From assembly GCA_030268105.1 (NCBI GenBank), contig BSDZ01000105.1, forward strand, positions 1 to 64,000: a stretch of DNA of 64,000 nt, written 5' to 3'. The translations under genes and the position numbers were made by a program. Below, one piece after another: positions 47,689 to 59,971 of the stretch (position 1 is the first letter of the stretch; each line of letters opens with the position of its first letter). The notes beneath the pieces were generated by a model, which was not told the origin of the DNA, did not search any database, and saw only the letters and a program-made list of their open reading frames with translations. Source of the DNA: Volvox africanus. Taxonomy: Eukaryota > Chlorophyta > Chlorophyceae > Chlamydomonadales > Volvocaceae.

Positions 47689-50600
47689 ATGGGCAAGGAC
47701 AAGTTGGCTGAACCCCTCGATCTCAACAACTACTCTACATGGGCCTATCGGTTTGAGAACTTGTGTGCTGAGCATAACTTGAACAGGGCGCTGTTGACTG
47801 AGCCGGTTACAGATGAAGAGGTCGCTGCATCGGAGCGAGTGAAGACTCTGCTGGTGAAGAATGTGAAGGACTGCCATCTGCCGGTCATCAAGGCATCGCC
47901 GAACGCCAAAATGGCGTGGGATGGCCTTGCTGCGATTTTTGCCGCCAACAACCATGCCCGCAGATCTCAGCTGCGTCAGGAGTATACTAAGCTGGCGATG
48001 AAGAAGGGAGAGGCCCTGCCGGTGTACCTTGCAAGAGTGCGGGAGCTACACACAGATCTGCTGAAGGTGGGCCAGGCCACCAGTGAACAAGACATGACGT
48101 ATGCAATGCTGACGGGTCTACCTCAGAAGTATGAGGTGATAGTGTCGATTTTGACGACACAGTCTGGTGAGCTTACGCTGTCTAGTGCAACCGCACAACT
48201 GCTGGCGTTCGAAGCTAGGGTAGGGAGCATGCATGAGGCCTCTACCAGCTCGTCTGCTTTTGTCAGTGCGGGTAGGGGAAGCTCAGCCACAGGAAGTGCG
48301 CCCCGACGTGGAGGAAGCCACGTCCGCGGCGGATCAAGGGAGCCACTGCAGTGCTGGAACTGTGGAAAGCCCGGGCATCTGGAGAGGGGGTGCACTGCCC
48401 CCAGGATGGCTCAGAGGTCTGGCTCATGGAGCTCGGCGCCTAGAGGACCCGGTTATGGGTCAGGCGGCCTGGAGCGCACAAGAATGGGCGGCCATGGAGA
48501 GGCCGCGGGCGGGCCCAGCTTGGGGAGCGACCGCCGAGGTTATGGCCGGCACGACCATGTGGACGGTGCCGGCGACAGGGGCAATGCTAGCCCGAGGAAC
48601 TTTGCCTTTGTGGCATCTGGGTCTGACCGCCTGAAAGGTTGGTACCTGGATTCTGGTGCATCTCATCATCTGACATATGATGCAGATCAGATAGTGGACG
48701 TCCGCGAGCTGGCGGAGTCAGAAAAGTTTGAGATCCTGAGTGTGAACGGGGGGATCATCAGGCCCACAGCGGTAGGGACTCTGAGGCTTATCCCCGGGGT
48801 CAATATGCATGCACGGGTGACGGTGGAAGAGGTGTATCTTGTTCCTGACAGCTTTGCAAATGTGCTGTCAGTTGCTGCCCTGGATAAGCAGGGTGGGTCA
48901 GTTTGCTTTGAGGATGGCCAAGTCACTATGCGCAAGGGTGGTGAGAAGATTCTGACGGGCCAGCGCTTGGGCGACCTGTATGCCCTATCATGTTTTTCGA
49001 TTCCCAGGTCTGCTTCCAGGTTGAGATACACCCAGCCTTTTGGTGGAGTGGCTCATGGGAAGTCTGCATCTGAATCAATGGACTTGTGGCACCGCCGGTA
49101 TGGACACCTTGGCCTAGGTAATCTTGAGAGGTTGGTGGGTGAAGGCATGGTGTCAGGGGTGCGTTTTGCAAAGGAGCAGGTGAAGGGAGCCGGAGATGCG
49201 GGTGTGTGCGAGCCATGTGTGATGTCACGGCAGCGCCGAGGGCCCTTCCCATCAACTGGGCATAAGGTGGATCAACCACTAGCTCTTATTCATCTTGATG
49301 TTTGTGGTCCGATGCCTGAGCGAACACCAACGGGTTCCCTCTACCTAACTGTCTTGTTGGATGACTATACTGGTTTTTCGGCTGTAGCCTTTACACCTAC
49401 CAAGGAAGCGGTGAAGGACAAGGTGATGACTATGGTGAATCAGCTGGAGACGTACAGTGGTTTTCGGGTCAAGGAGGTACGGTCTGATCAAGGGGGTGAG
49501 TTCATTAACAGTCCCCTGCAGGAGTTTTTCCGTACAAAAGGGATTCGGCATGGGCCTACGGTGGGGTATGCCCCCGAGCAGAATGGAGCTGCTGAGCGCT
49601 TGAATAGGACTCTGTTAGAGAAGATGCGTGCTCTATTGGCTGAGTCTCAACTTCCCCAATGCATGTGGGCTGAGGCTGTCTCTACGGCGAATTACCTTCG
49701 GAATATTTCACCTGTGTCCGGTCGGCCCTGCACCCCGTATGAAGCTTTCTCAGGGGAACATCCTGATGTGAGTCATCTGCGTGTGTTTGGATGTACGGCA
49801 TATGTCCATATCCCCAAGGAGAAGCGCAATAAATTAGATCCGGTAAGTCGCAAGGGTGTTCTGGTTGGGTACGGCGATGCAGGCCAGTACCGTATCCTTT
49901 TTTCAGACAATGTAGTGTCGGTGCACTCTGATGTCACCTTTGATGAGCGGAATGTCGGTGTGAAAGCACAGCAAGCTAGTCGTGCAAAGAAGTCCGTAAG
50001 GTGGTGCAACCCCGTAGACAGTACGCCTGATTCTGATAGTGATAGTGATGATGATGATGATAATGATGAGTGGGGACCGGCCCCTCACACCCAAGGTGGC
50101 GGATCCTCTACTGGTGCAGGAGGTTCCGGGGATAACAGCGGTGGACCAACAGGGGGTGGTGATGCTTCCGGCGCAGGTCCCTCGGGGAGTTCGTCCGGTG
50201 CTGGCCCCTCTGTGGGTGCTGCCGGTGCGAGTAACAATTTTGAGTCTAGGTACCCTGTCCGTGATCGAAAACGGCCGTCCGAGTGGTGGCGCAGTGAGGA
50301 CCCTAGGTCTGTTGCCGGCCGGGTCCATGTGGCTGCCGCAACCAAAGTGTCTGAGCCCAACACTTATGCTGAAGCGGTGTCTGGGGCGCAGGCCCGCGAG
50401 TGGAAAAGGGCTATGGATGACGAAATTAACTCTCAGTTGGCAAATGGAACCTGGACCTTAGAAACACCCCCGCCAGGCACGAAGCTTATTCCATGTCGCT
50501 GGGTGTATAAGGTGAAACACAATCCAGATGGTAGTGTTGAGCGGTTTAAAGCGCGCTTGGTCGCAAAAGGGTTTGTACAGCGCGAGGGGGGTGGATTATG

Positions 50601-51785
50601 GTGAGCTCTTTGCGCCTACGTCCCGTAGCTCATCTTTTCGAGTCCTTTTAGCGGCCGCTACTCCAGGCCTGGCCTGTCACCTGCATAAGTCCATCTATGG
50701 TCTAAAGCAGGCCCCACGGTGCTGGTATGATAAGTTGTGTGAAAAGTTTGCCGAGATTGGGCTGTTCCCGTCTAAATCAGATCCGGCTATGTTTCTGAAG
50801 GTTGATGAAAGGGGAGTGGTGGTTGCATTGGTTCATGTGGATGATACATGTGTGGCCTCAGATGATTTAGAATTGGTGCGGAAGGTGAAAGAGGCGATTG
50901 GTCAGTGCTTCAAGATTCGGGACCTAGGGGAGGCACGAGTATTTTTGGGCATGGATATTTGTCGAGAGAAGGATGGCGATATTGTGTTGAGTCAATCTCG
51001 TTATATTGAGCAGATTCTGGAGCGGCACAACATGCTGGATGCCAAAGATCGGGCAACTCCTCTGGCAATGGGTACAAGGGCTGCCCCAGTGACTGATGAT
51101 GAAGGCAAACTGCTGGAGGACCCAACGCCTTACCGAGCTCTGGTGGGAGAACTCAACTACCTTGCAGTGAGTACACGTCCCGACCTGGCCTATGCCCTGA
51201 GTGTGCTTTCCCGGTCCATGGCTAAGCCTACCCGCGCTGCAATGAGTGCGGCAAAGGGAGTGCTGCGGTACCTGGCGGGTACTCGGGAGATGGGTCTTCG
51301 GTTTCCTGGCGGACAAGGGCTGCAGCTGGATGGCTACAGTGATTCGGATTGGGCAGGAGACACAGTTACCCGCAGGTCAACAACTGGTTATGTTTTTCCG
51401 AGTGAACGGTACTGCGATAAGTTGGAGCAGCCAGCTGCAGCGTACCGTGGCAGCATCATCAGTGGAGGCAGAGTATCAAGCTCTTTCCAGTGCGGTGAGA
51501 GAAGCCCTTTGGCTGTCAAAGCTGTCTGACGATCTGAAGATCGGCACCTCCCCCTCGATTATTAAGGTGGATTCCCAGGGGGCGATGAATATCAGCAACA
51601 ACCCTATGACGTCCCAGCGGTCCAAGCATATTGATGTGATGCATCATCTAGTCAGAGAGCGGGTCGCAAGTGGGGAGGTTGAGCTTAGGTACTGCCCTAC
51701 GGAGAAGATGGTGGCTGATGTGATGACGAAGGCCTTGGGTGAAGCCAAGTTCAAGTGGTGCCGTGCCTCCATGGGTGTAGTCTAG
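47689..51785 (+). pseudogene. copia C gag-pol polyprotein, nearly intact, RT-deleted
   Basis: The first 971 codons are open: gag, zinc knuckle (222-235), aspartic protease DSGA (321-324), integrase zinc-binding residues H468, H473, C507, C510, core D537, D600, E636 (35 residues between the last two), an Asp-rich acidic linker, and the RT start (RWVYKVK). A G-run one base longer than in copies A and D breaks the frame near 50585. Around 50655 an in-frame deletion of 36 codons removes the LDVxxAFLNG block with the first catalytic Asp of RT. The HVDD box remains at 50834-50845. A T-run one base longer breaks RNase H near 51400. The last part runs to TAG at 51783-51785. The homopolymer breaks may be sequence errors; the deletion is shared with copy D and is real. 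Confidence 0.9.
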
Positions 51786-51798
51786 TGGGGTTTGCACC

Positions 51799-51807
51799 GA
51801 GGGGGCG
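51799..51807 (+). other. polypurine tract of copia C
   Basis: GAGGGGGCG stands directly before the 3' LTR. Confidence 0.7.
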
Positions 51808-52110
51808 TGTTAAGTCTTGGACGGTGCAAACATTGGTTGCCACAACCTTGGAACTGTCCTAGAGAAGGAGCTCGGAGCTGTCCTAGAGAAGGAGCTTGGA
51901 ACTGTCCTAGAGTTAAGTGGAGCCATCCGAGAGGACAACCGGGCGGAACTCTTGGAATAGCTAACAGCAGGCAATAATGGTATTTAAGGGTGCATAAACT
52001 CTGCAATAGTCACCCAACAGCTAGCAATCGTCTAGTGTCTTATACATCTGACCTCCTCTGACCTCTGTAATACCTCATAGCAGCTTTATACTTCCTTTAT
52101 CTCCTTAACA
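51808..52110 (+). repeat. 3' LTR of copia C
   Basis: 303 bp; a single base differs from the 5' LTR. It is followed by AATATATCTC, the right target duplication and satellite. Tandem 24-bp repeats lie at 51847-51912. Confidence 0.93.
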
Positions 52111-52950
52111 AATATATCTCAATGTGAATATATGGTACTACAATGCAATGCAATAAGTAAAAAACGTTCAATAGTGGCAAATTGTTCAGAAACATACAGG
52201 ATTTAAGTGATAGCAAATGCACCAGCAGTTATACATTTGATAGCCGGAACCATAATGATTGCTGTCTGAATGAGAAGCACCAGCGTGGGGTGTTTCAAGT
52301 TCTCGTTTATAGTCAAGAAAGCGCCCACATTCAGTTCAGCAACAGCTATGCCATGCTATAAGAAAAGCACAAAATAATGGCAAAATGTTCAAAATAAGCT
52401 TTAAGCGTTCAAGAGCCAAAAGGGTAAATTGCTTAAGCAATTTCAACATGCAGTTATGCATCTCTCAGCCGGAACCAAAATGATGACGGGAATAAAAGTA
52501 TTTAGCTACAAAGAAAAAATGTGGGTGATTAAACTTCGGTAAAACACATAATGGCGCCCAGAATAAGTTCAGCAACTGCAAGGCAATATAATAAGAAAGG
52601 CACAGGCGAAATGTTCATAAAGATTTAAGCATAAAAGCAAATGCACAAGCAGTTATGCCTTTCACAGCCGGAAGCATTATGAATGCTGCTCTGACGGGAA
52701 TTTAAATATTTCAGTTGGAGGGTGCTATTATGTAGGGTGCTTTAATTTTGTTTAAACAGAAGAAAGCGCAATAAGGTACTGAAATGCAATTAAATCAATT
52801 GCCCGAATCAGCGACTGCTCGTGGTGCGAGAATTGAGGAATCACTCGTGACGCGAATACTGGTCCACAAAATACGGAGCACAGCGACCGCCGCCTCTGGT
52901 CAACAACGACCATAATCGCCTGCCTACATCGGGAACTGTAACGCGCAACA
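52111..52950 (+). repeat. satellite spacer of unit 12, right of copia C
   Basis: It begins with AATAT (52111-52115) and contains the end of sub-repeat 3 and sub-repeats 4-6. One A is missing near 52390. No gene is seen. Confidence 0.88.
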
Positions 52951-54103
52951 ATGGGAAAGGATAGGTTATCAGACCCATTAGGTCTGAGCAATTATGCTAC
53001 GTGGTCATTCAGATTCCAATCTATGATACAAGAGAACAACCTGGATAGATGGCTGAGAGACGAACCAATGACCGACGAGGACATCGCCGCGTCAAACAAG
53101 GTCAGAAATATCCTTGTCAAAAATGTCCAAGATCATCACTTGGCAATTATCAGAGCAGCGCCCAACGCCAAGGGAGCATGGGAGAGGCTCGCGGCTGTTT
53201 TTGCGGCAAGCAGTGACGCAAGAAAATCTCAGCTTGTTGCTGAACTGTCAGCCCTTAAAATGGCACAAAATGAAGCCCTTATCTTATATGTGGCTCGCGT
53301 CCGCAATCTATATACGGACTTGGTGGAAGTGGGACACCCCGTTACCGAACGGGAAGTTACCTACAATCTACTGGTGGGACTCCCGAAGAAATTCTCGGTC
53401 ATTGTTACCACGCTGACAGTCAATGGCCAATACAATTTAGATACCGTGGGCGCTCAAACTATTGGCTTTTGAGAAATGAGTCGATGCAGAGGGTGATTCC
53501 GTTGCTTTCAGTGCAACAAGCCAAAGAGACAATTGCAGCACCGGACAATATCACAGCGAGACTAGCCGCAATCACCATGACACAATGAACGCGACTACGG
53601 AGGTAATTCGGTCGCATTTGCCGGCACAAGTCGGTCGCATTTGCCGGCACAAGTCGAGGAGGCACATGGAGCGCTGCCAACAACAGCCACGACGGATGGA
53701 ACCATCGCGGCAACACGTTTGATCGAGGATACAGGAATATGCCAATCATCAATCAAGGCGATGCATGAGTTATGGAAGAGATGGCCGCAACGGAGTAAGC
53801 CAACATGAACACAGATCAGGTTATGGCTATGGCGGGACAGTGCAATGCCAACTATGCGAAAATTATGGACATACTGCGCGACAATGCCGCGCACCACGCA
53901 TGCCACAACCTCCAGGCCAAATAAGACGCAACAGACAAGATGGCAACTACAACCGCCAGGGCAACAGGAGCCACAACACTGTCAACGCCACAGCGTTATC
54001 CAGCTCAACAAGTCGACAGGAAAGTGGAGAGGGACGTTCCAATCAACCAGAGAATTCGTGGGATCCCAATACGACAAATTATGGGCCGTATTACTTGCTC
54101 TGA
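52951..54103 (+). pseudogene. satellite unit 13: gag pseudogene
   Basis: Beyond the family lesions it has an extra A (GCTCAAACT, frame lost at residue 169), a lost T (ACACAATGAAC) and a lost G (GCATGAGTT). It carries AATTTAGATACC, shared with units 1, 14 and 15. Confidence 0.88.
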
Positions 54104-54356
54104 CATTCTTAAATATATGAGTGTTGCTCACATTCCCTAGGTTTGCAACCGTAGGTTTGCTCAATGCTATGAGAGGTGTCCTATTTGGTCCCTGCGAGTC
54201 CATGACGTCCTTTATTGTAACATTGTATCAAGACATCCGCGTCGTGTCTATGACCCAACCTATTCAAAATACTTACCGCCCAACCTCCCTCCCGCTTGCG
54301 CTCCCCTTTCTCCGTCCTTCCCAATGTCGGCGATGATGGTCGTGCTTGTGGCGTAG
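54104..54356 (+). repeat. satellite spacer of unit 13, cut by copia D
   Basis: Spacer start, with an extra C near 54305. It stops at GTGGCGTAG, where copia D begins. The following 618 bp of the standard spacer are missing on the far side of D. Confidence 0.88.
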
Positions 54357-54659
54357 TGTTAAGTCTTGGACGGTGCAAACATTGGTTGCCACAACCTTGG
54401 AACTGTCCTAGAGAAGGAGCTCGGAGCTGTCGTAGAGAAGGAGCTTGGAACTGTCCTAGAGTTAAGTGGAGCCATCCGAGAGGACAACCGGGCGGAACTC
54501 TTGGAATAGCTAACAGCAGGCAATAATAGTATTTAAGGGTGACTAAACTCTGCAATAGTCTCCCAACAGCTAGCAATCGTCTAGTGTCTTATACATCTGA
54601 CCTCCTCTGACCTCTGTAATACTTCACAGCAGCTTTATACTTCCTTTATCTCCTTAACA
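54357..54659 (+). repeat. 5' LTR of copia D
   Basis: 303 bp, TGTTAAG to CTTAACA. Differences from copy C include GTCGTAGAG, AATAGTATTT, GTGACTAAAC, GTCTCCCAAC and ACTTCACAGC. Tandem 24-bp repeats lie at 54396-54461. Confidence 0.9.
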
Positions 54660-54672
54660 GGTTATGAGCCCC
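54660..54672 (+). other. primer binding site of copia D
   Basis: GGTTATGAGCCCC directly follows the LTR, as in copies B and C. Confidence 0.6.
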
Positions 54673-54703
54673 GCCTGGGCGCTCTGAGAGAACCAAGAAC
54701 AAC

Positions 54704-57700
54704 ATGGGCAAGGACAAGTTGGCTGAACCCCTCGATCTCAACAACTACTCTACATGGGCCTATCGGTTTGAGAACTTGTGTGCTGAGCATAACTTGAACA
54801 GGGCGCTGTTGACTGAGCCGGTTACAGATGAAGAGGTCGCTGCATCGGAAGCGAGTGAAGACTCTGCTGGTGAAGAATGTGAAGGACTGCCATCTGCCGG
54901 TCATCAAGGCATCGCCGAACGCCAAAATGGCGTGGGATGGCCTTGCTGCGATTTTTGCCGCCAACAACCATGCCCGCAGATCTCAGCTGCGTCAGGAGTA
55001 TACTAAGCTGGCGATGAAGAAGGGAGAGGCCCTGCCGGTGTACCTTGCAAGAGTGCGGGAGCTACACACAGATCTGCTGAAGGTGGGCCAGGCCACCAGT
55101 GAACAAGACATGACGTATGCAATGCTGACGGGTCTACCTCAGAAGTATGAGGTGATAGTGTCGATTTTGACGACACAGTCTGGTGAGCTTACGCTGTCTA
55201 GTGCAACCGCACAACTGCTGGCGTTCGAAGCTAGGGTAGGGAGCATGCATGAGGCCTCTACCAGCTCGTCTGCTTTTGTCAGTGCGGGTAGGGGAAGCTC
55301 AGCCACAGGAAGTGCGCCCCGACGTGGAGGAAGCCACGTCCGCGGCGGATCAAGGGAGCCACTGCAGTGCTGGAACTGTGGAAAGCCCGGGCATCTGGAG
55401 AGGGGGTGCACTGCCCCCAGGATGGCTCAGAGGTCTGGCTCATGGAGCTCGGCGCCTAGAGGACCCGGTTATGGGTCAGAGCGGCCTGGAGCGCACAAGA
55501 ATGGGCGGCCATGGAGAGGCCGCGGGCGGGCCCAGCTTGGGGAGCGACCGCCGAGGTTATGGCCGGCACGACCATGTGGACGGTGCCGGCGACAGGGGCA
55601 ATGCTAGCCCGAGGAACTTTGCCTTTGTGGCATCTGGGTCTGACCGCCTGAAAGGTTGGTACCTGGATTCTGGTGCATCTCATCATCTGACATATGATGC
55701 AGATCAGATAGTGGACGTCCGCGAGCTGGCGGAGTCAGAAAAGTTTGAGATCCTGAGTGTGAACGGGGGGATCATCAGGCCCACAGCGGTAGGGACTCTG
55801 AGGCTTATCCCCGGGGTCAATATGCATGCACGGGTGACGGTGGAAGAGGTGTATCTTGTTCCTGACAGCTTTGCAAATGTGCTGTCAGTTGCTGCCCTGG
55901 ATAAGCAGGGTGGGTCAGTTTGCTTTGAGGATGGCCAAGTCACTATGCGCAAGGGTGGTGAGAAGATTCTGACGGGCCAGCGCTTGGGCGACCTGTATGC
56001 CCTATCATGTTTTTCGATTCCCAGGTCTGCTTCCAGGTTGAGATACACCCAGCCTTTTGGTGGAGTGGCTCATGGGAAGTCTGCATCTGAATCAATGGAC
56101 TTGTGGCACCGCCGGTATGGACACCTTGGCCTAGGTAATCTTGAGAGGTTGGTGGGTGAAGGCATGGTGTCAGGGGTGCGTTTTGCAAAGGAGCAGGTGA
56201 AGGGAGCCGGAGATGCGGGTGTGTGCGAGCCATGTGTGATGTCACGGCAGCGCCGAGGGCCCTTCCCATCAACTGGGCATAAGGTGGATCAACCACTAGC
56301 TCTTATTCATCTTGATGTTTGTGGTCCGATGCCTGAGCGAACACCAACGGGTTCCCTCTACCTAACTGTCTTGTTGGATGACTATACTGGGTTTTCGGCT
56401 GTAGCCTTTACACCTACCAAGGAAGCGGTGAAGGACAAGGTGATGACTATGGTGAATCAGCTGGAGAGTACAGTGGTTTTCGGGGTCAAGGAGGTACGGT
56501 CTGATCAAGGGGGTGAGTTCATTAACAGTCCCCTGCAGGAGTTTTTTCCGTACAAAGGGATTCGGCATGGCCTAGGTGGGGTATGCCCCCGAGCAGAATG
56601 GAGCTGCTGAGCGCTTGAATAGGACTCTGTTAGAGAAGATGCGTGCTCTATTGGCTGAGTCTCAACTTCCCCAATGCATGTGGGCTGAGGCTGTCTCTAC
56701 GGCGAATTACCTTCGGAATATTTTCCCCTGTGTCCGGTCGGCCCTGCACCCCGTATGAAGCTTTCTCAGGGGAACATCCTGATGTGAGTCCATCTGCGTG
56801 TGTTTGGATGTACGGCATATGTCCATATCCCCAAGGAGAAGCGCAATAAATTAGATCCGGTAAGTCGCAAGGGTGTTCTGGTTGGTTACGGCGATGCAGG
56901 CCAGTACCGTATCCTTTTTTCAGACAATGTAGTGTCGGTGCACTCTGATGTCACCTTTGATGAGCGGAATGTCGGTGTGAAAGCACAGCAAGCTAGTCGT
57001 GCAAAGAAGTCCGTAAGGTGGTGCAACCCGTAGACAGTACGCCTGATTCTGATAGTGATAGTGATGATGATGATGATAATGATGAGTGGGGACCGGCCCC
57101 TCACACCCAAGGTGGCGGATCCTCTACTGGTGCAGGAGGTTCCGGGGATAACAGCGGTGGACCAACAGGGGGTGGTGATGCTTCCGGCGCAGGTCCCTCG
57201 GGGAGTTTCGTCCGGTGCTGGCCCCTCTGTGGGTGCTGCCGGTGCGAGTAACAATTTTGAGTCTAGGTACCCTGTCCGTGATCGAAACGGCCGTCCGAGT
57301 GGTGGCGCAGTGAGGACCCTAGGTCTGTTGCCGGCCGGGTCCATGTGGCTGCCGCAACCAAAGTGTCTGAGCCCAACACCTTATGCTGAAGCGGTGTCTG
57401 GGGCGCAGGCCCGCGAGTGGAAAAGGGGCTATGGATGACGAAATAACTCTCAGTTGGCAAATGGAACCTGGACCTTAGATAGAAACACCCCCGCCAGGCA
57501 CGAAGCTTATTCCATGTCGCTGGGTGTATAAGGTGAAACACAATCCAGATGGTAGTGTTGAGCGGTTTAAAGCGCGCTTGGTCGCAAAAGGGTTTGTACA
57601 GCGCGAGGGGGTGGATTATGGTGAGCTCTTTGCGCCTACGTCCCGTAGCTCATCTTTTCGAGTCCTTTTAGCGGCCGCTACTCCAGGCCTGGCCTGTCAC

Positions 57701-58806
57701 CTGCATAAGTCCATCTATGGTCTAAAGCAGGCCCCACGGTGCTGTATGATAAGTGTGTGAAAAGTTTGCCGAGATTGGGCTGTTTCCCGTCTAAATCAGA
57801 TCCGGCTATGTTTCTTGAAGGTTGATGAAAGGGGAGTGGTGGTTGCATTGGTTCATGTGGATGATACATGTGTGGCCTCAGATGATTTAGAATTGGTGCG
57901 GAAGGTGAAAGAGGCGATTGGGTCAGTGCTTCAAGATTCGGGACCTAGGGGAGGCACGAGTATTTTTGGGCATGGATATTTGTCTGAGAGAAGGATGGCG
58001 ATATTGTGTTGAGTCAATCTCGTTATATTGAGCAGATTCTGGAGCGGCACAACATGCTGGATGCCAAAGATCGGGCAACTCCTCTGGCAATGGGTACAAG
58101 GGCTGCCCCAGTGACTGATGATGAAGGCAAACTGCTGGAGGAACCAACGCCTTACCGATCTTCTGGTTGGAGAACTCAACTACCTTGCAGTGAGTACACG
58201 TCCCGACCTGGCCTATGCCCTGAGTGTGCTTTCCCGGTCCATGGCTAAGCCTACCCGCGCTGCAATGAGTGCGGCAAAGGGAGTGCTGCGGTACCTGGCG
58301 GTACTCGGGAGATGGGTCTTCGGTTTCCTGGCGGACAAGGGCTGCAGCTGGATGGCTACAGTGATCGGATTGGGCAGGAGACACAGTTACCCGCAGGTCA
58401 ACAACTGGTTATGTTTTCCGAAGTGAACGGTACTTGCGATAAGTTGGAGCAGCCAGCTGCAGCGTACCGTGGCAGCATCATCAGTGGAGGCAGAGTATCA
58501 AGCTCTTTCCAGTGCGGTGAGAGAAGCCCTTTGGCTGTCAAAGCTGTCTGACGATCTGAAGATCGGCACCTCCCCCTCGATTATTAAGGTGGATTCCCAG
58601 GGGCGATGAATATCAGCAACAACCCTATGACGTCCCAGCCGGTCCAAGCATATTGATGTGATGCATCATCTAGTCAGAGAGCGGGTCGCAAGTGGGGAGG
58701 TGAGCTTAGGTACTGCCCTACGGAGAAGATGGTGGCTGATGTGATGACGAAGGCCTTGGGTGAAGCCAAGTTCAAGTGGTGCCGTGCCTCCATGGGTGTA
58801 GTCTAG
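54704..58806 (+). pseudogene. copia D gag-pol, many frameshifts
   Basis: Same domain order as copy C. An extra A near codon 49 (TCGGAAGCG) and another near 55480 break gag, but protease and the first part of integrase stay open to about 56460. From there single-base gains and losses are dense through integrase, RT and RNase H. The 36-codon RT deletion of copy C is present near 57675. The G-run at the RT start is in frame here. The stop is at 58804-58806. Confidence 0.85.
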
Positions 58807-58819
58807 TGGGGTTTGCACC

Positions 58820-58828
58820 GAGGGGGCG
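58820..58828 (+). other. polypurine tract of copia D
   Basis: GAGGGGGCG stands directly before the LTR at 58829. Confidence 0.7.
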
Positions 58829-59131
58829 TGTTAAGTCTTGGACCGGTGCAAACATTGGTTGCCACAACCTTGGAACTGTCCTAGAGAAGGAGCTCGGAGC
58901 TGTCCTAGAGAAGGAGCTTGGAACTGTCCTAGAGTTAAGTGGAGCCATCCGAGAGGACAACCGGGCGGAACTCTTGGAATAGCTAACAGCAGGCAATAAT
59001 GGTATTTAAGGGTGCATAAACTCTGCAATAGTCACCCAACAGCTAGCAATCGTCTAGTGTCTTATACATCTGACCTCCTCTGACCTCTGTAATACCTCAT
59101 AGCAGCTTTATACTTCTTTATCTCCTTAACA
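58829..59131 (+). repeat. 3' LTR of copia D
   Basis: It matches the 3' LTR of copy C, with one base gained (GACCGGTGC) and one lost (ACTTCTTTATC). Tandem 24-bp repeats start near 58869. Confidence 0.9.
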
Positions 59132-59971
59132 AATATATCTCAATGTGAATATATGGTACTACAATGCAATGCAATAAGTAAAAAACGTTCAATAGTGGCA
59201 AATTGTTCAGAAAACTACAGGATTTAAGTGATAGCAAATGCACCAGCAGTTATACATTTGATAGCCGGAACCATAATGATTGCTGTCTGAATGAGAAGCA
59301 CCAGCGTGGGGTGTTTCAAGTTCTCGTTTATAGTCAAGAAAGCGCCCACATTCAGTTCAGCAACAGCTATGCCATGCTATAAGAAAAGCACAAAATAATG
59401 GCAAAATGTTCAAAAATAAGCTTTAAGCGTTCAAGAGCCAAAAGGGTAAATTGCTTAAGCAATTTCAACATGCAGTTATGCATCTCTCAGCCGGAACCAA
59501 ATGATGACGGGAATAAAAGTATTTAGCTACAAAGAAAAATGTGGGTGATTAAACTTCGGTAAAACACATAATGGCGCCCAGAATAGTTCAGCAACTGCAA
59601 GGCAATATAATAAGAAAGGCACAGGCGAAATGTTCATAAAGATTTAAGCATAAAAGCAAATGCACAAGCAGTTATGCCTTTCACAGCCGGAAGCATTATG
59701 AATGCTGCTCTGACGGGAATTTAAATATTTCAGTTGGAGGGTGCTATTATGTAGGGTGCTTTAATTTCGTTTAAACAGAAGAAAGCGCAATAAGGTACTG
59801 AAATGCAATTAAATCAATTGGCCCGAATCAGCGACTGCTCGTGGTGCGAGAATTGAGGAATCACTCGTGACGCGAATACTGGTCCACAAAATACGGAGCA
59901 CAGCGACGCCGCCTCTGGTCAACAACGACCATAATCGCCCTGCCTTAACTCGGGAACTGTAACGCGCAACA
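59132..59971 (+). repeat. satellite spacer, right of copia D
   Basis: It starts at AATATATCTC and contains the end of sub-repeat 3 and sub-repeats 4-6, with several one-base indels. No gene is seen. Confidence 0.85.

Larger units (their letters stand above)
47342..52110 (+). mobile_element. copia copy C, full-length insertion (4,769 bp)
   Basis: Two 303-bp LTRs differ by one base (TTTACCTCC against TTTATCTCC) and flank a primer site, gag-pol and a polypurine tract. AATAT is duplicated at 47337-47341 and 52111-52115, and removing the element restores the satellite unit. The insertion is recent by LTR identity. Reverse transcriptase has an in-frame 108-bp deletion compared with copy A, so the element is probably unable to copy itself and may have moved with enzymes from a relative. 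Confidence 0.95.
54357..59131 (+). mobile_element. copia copy D with mismatched flanks
   Basis: It is complete from LTR to LTR, but the left flank ends GGCGTAG and the right flank begins AATATATCTC, two sites 618 bp apart in the satellite unit, so there is no target duplication. The right LTR and flank equal those of copia C apart from single-base indels, while the left LTR differs from the right at about seven bases. It shares the RT deletion of C. The best reading is recombination between two inserted copies. Confidence 0.9.
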
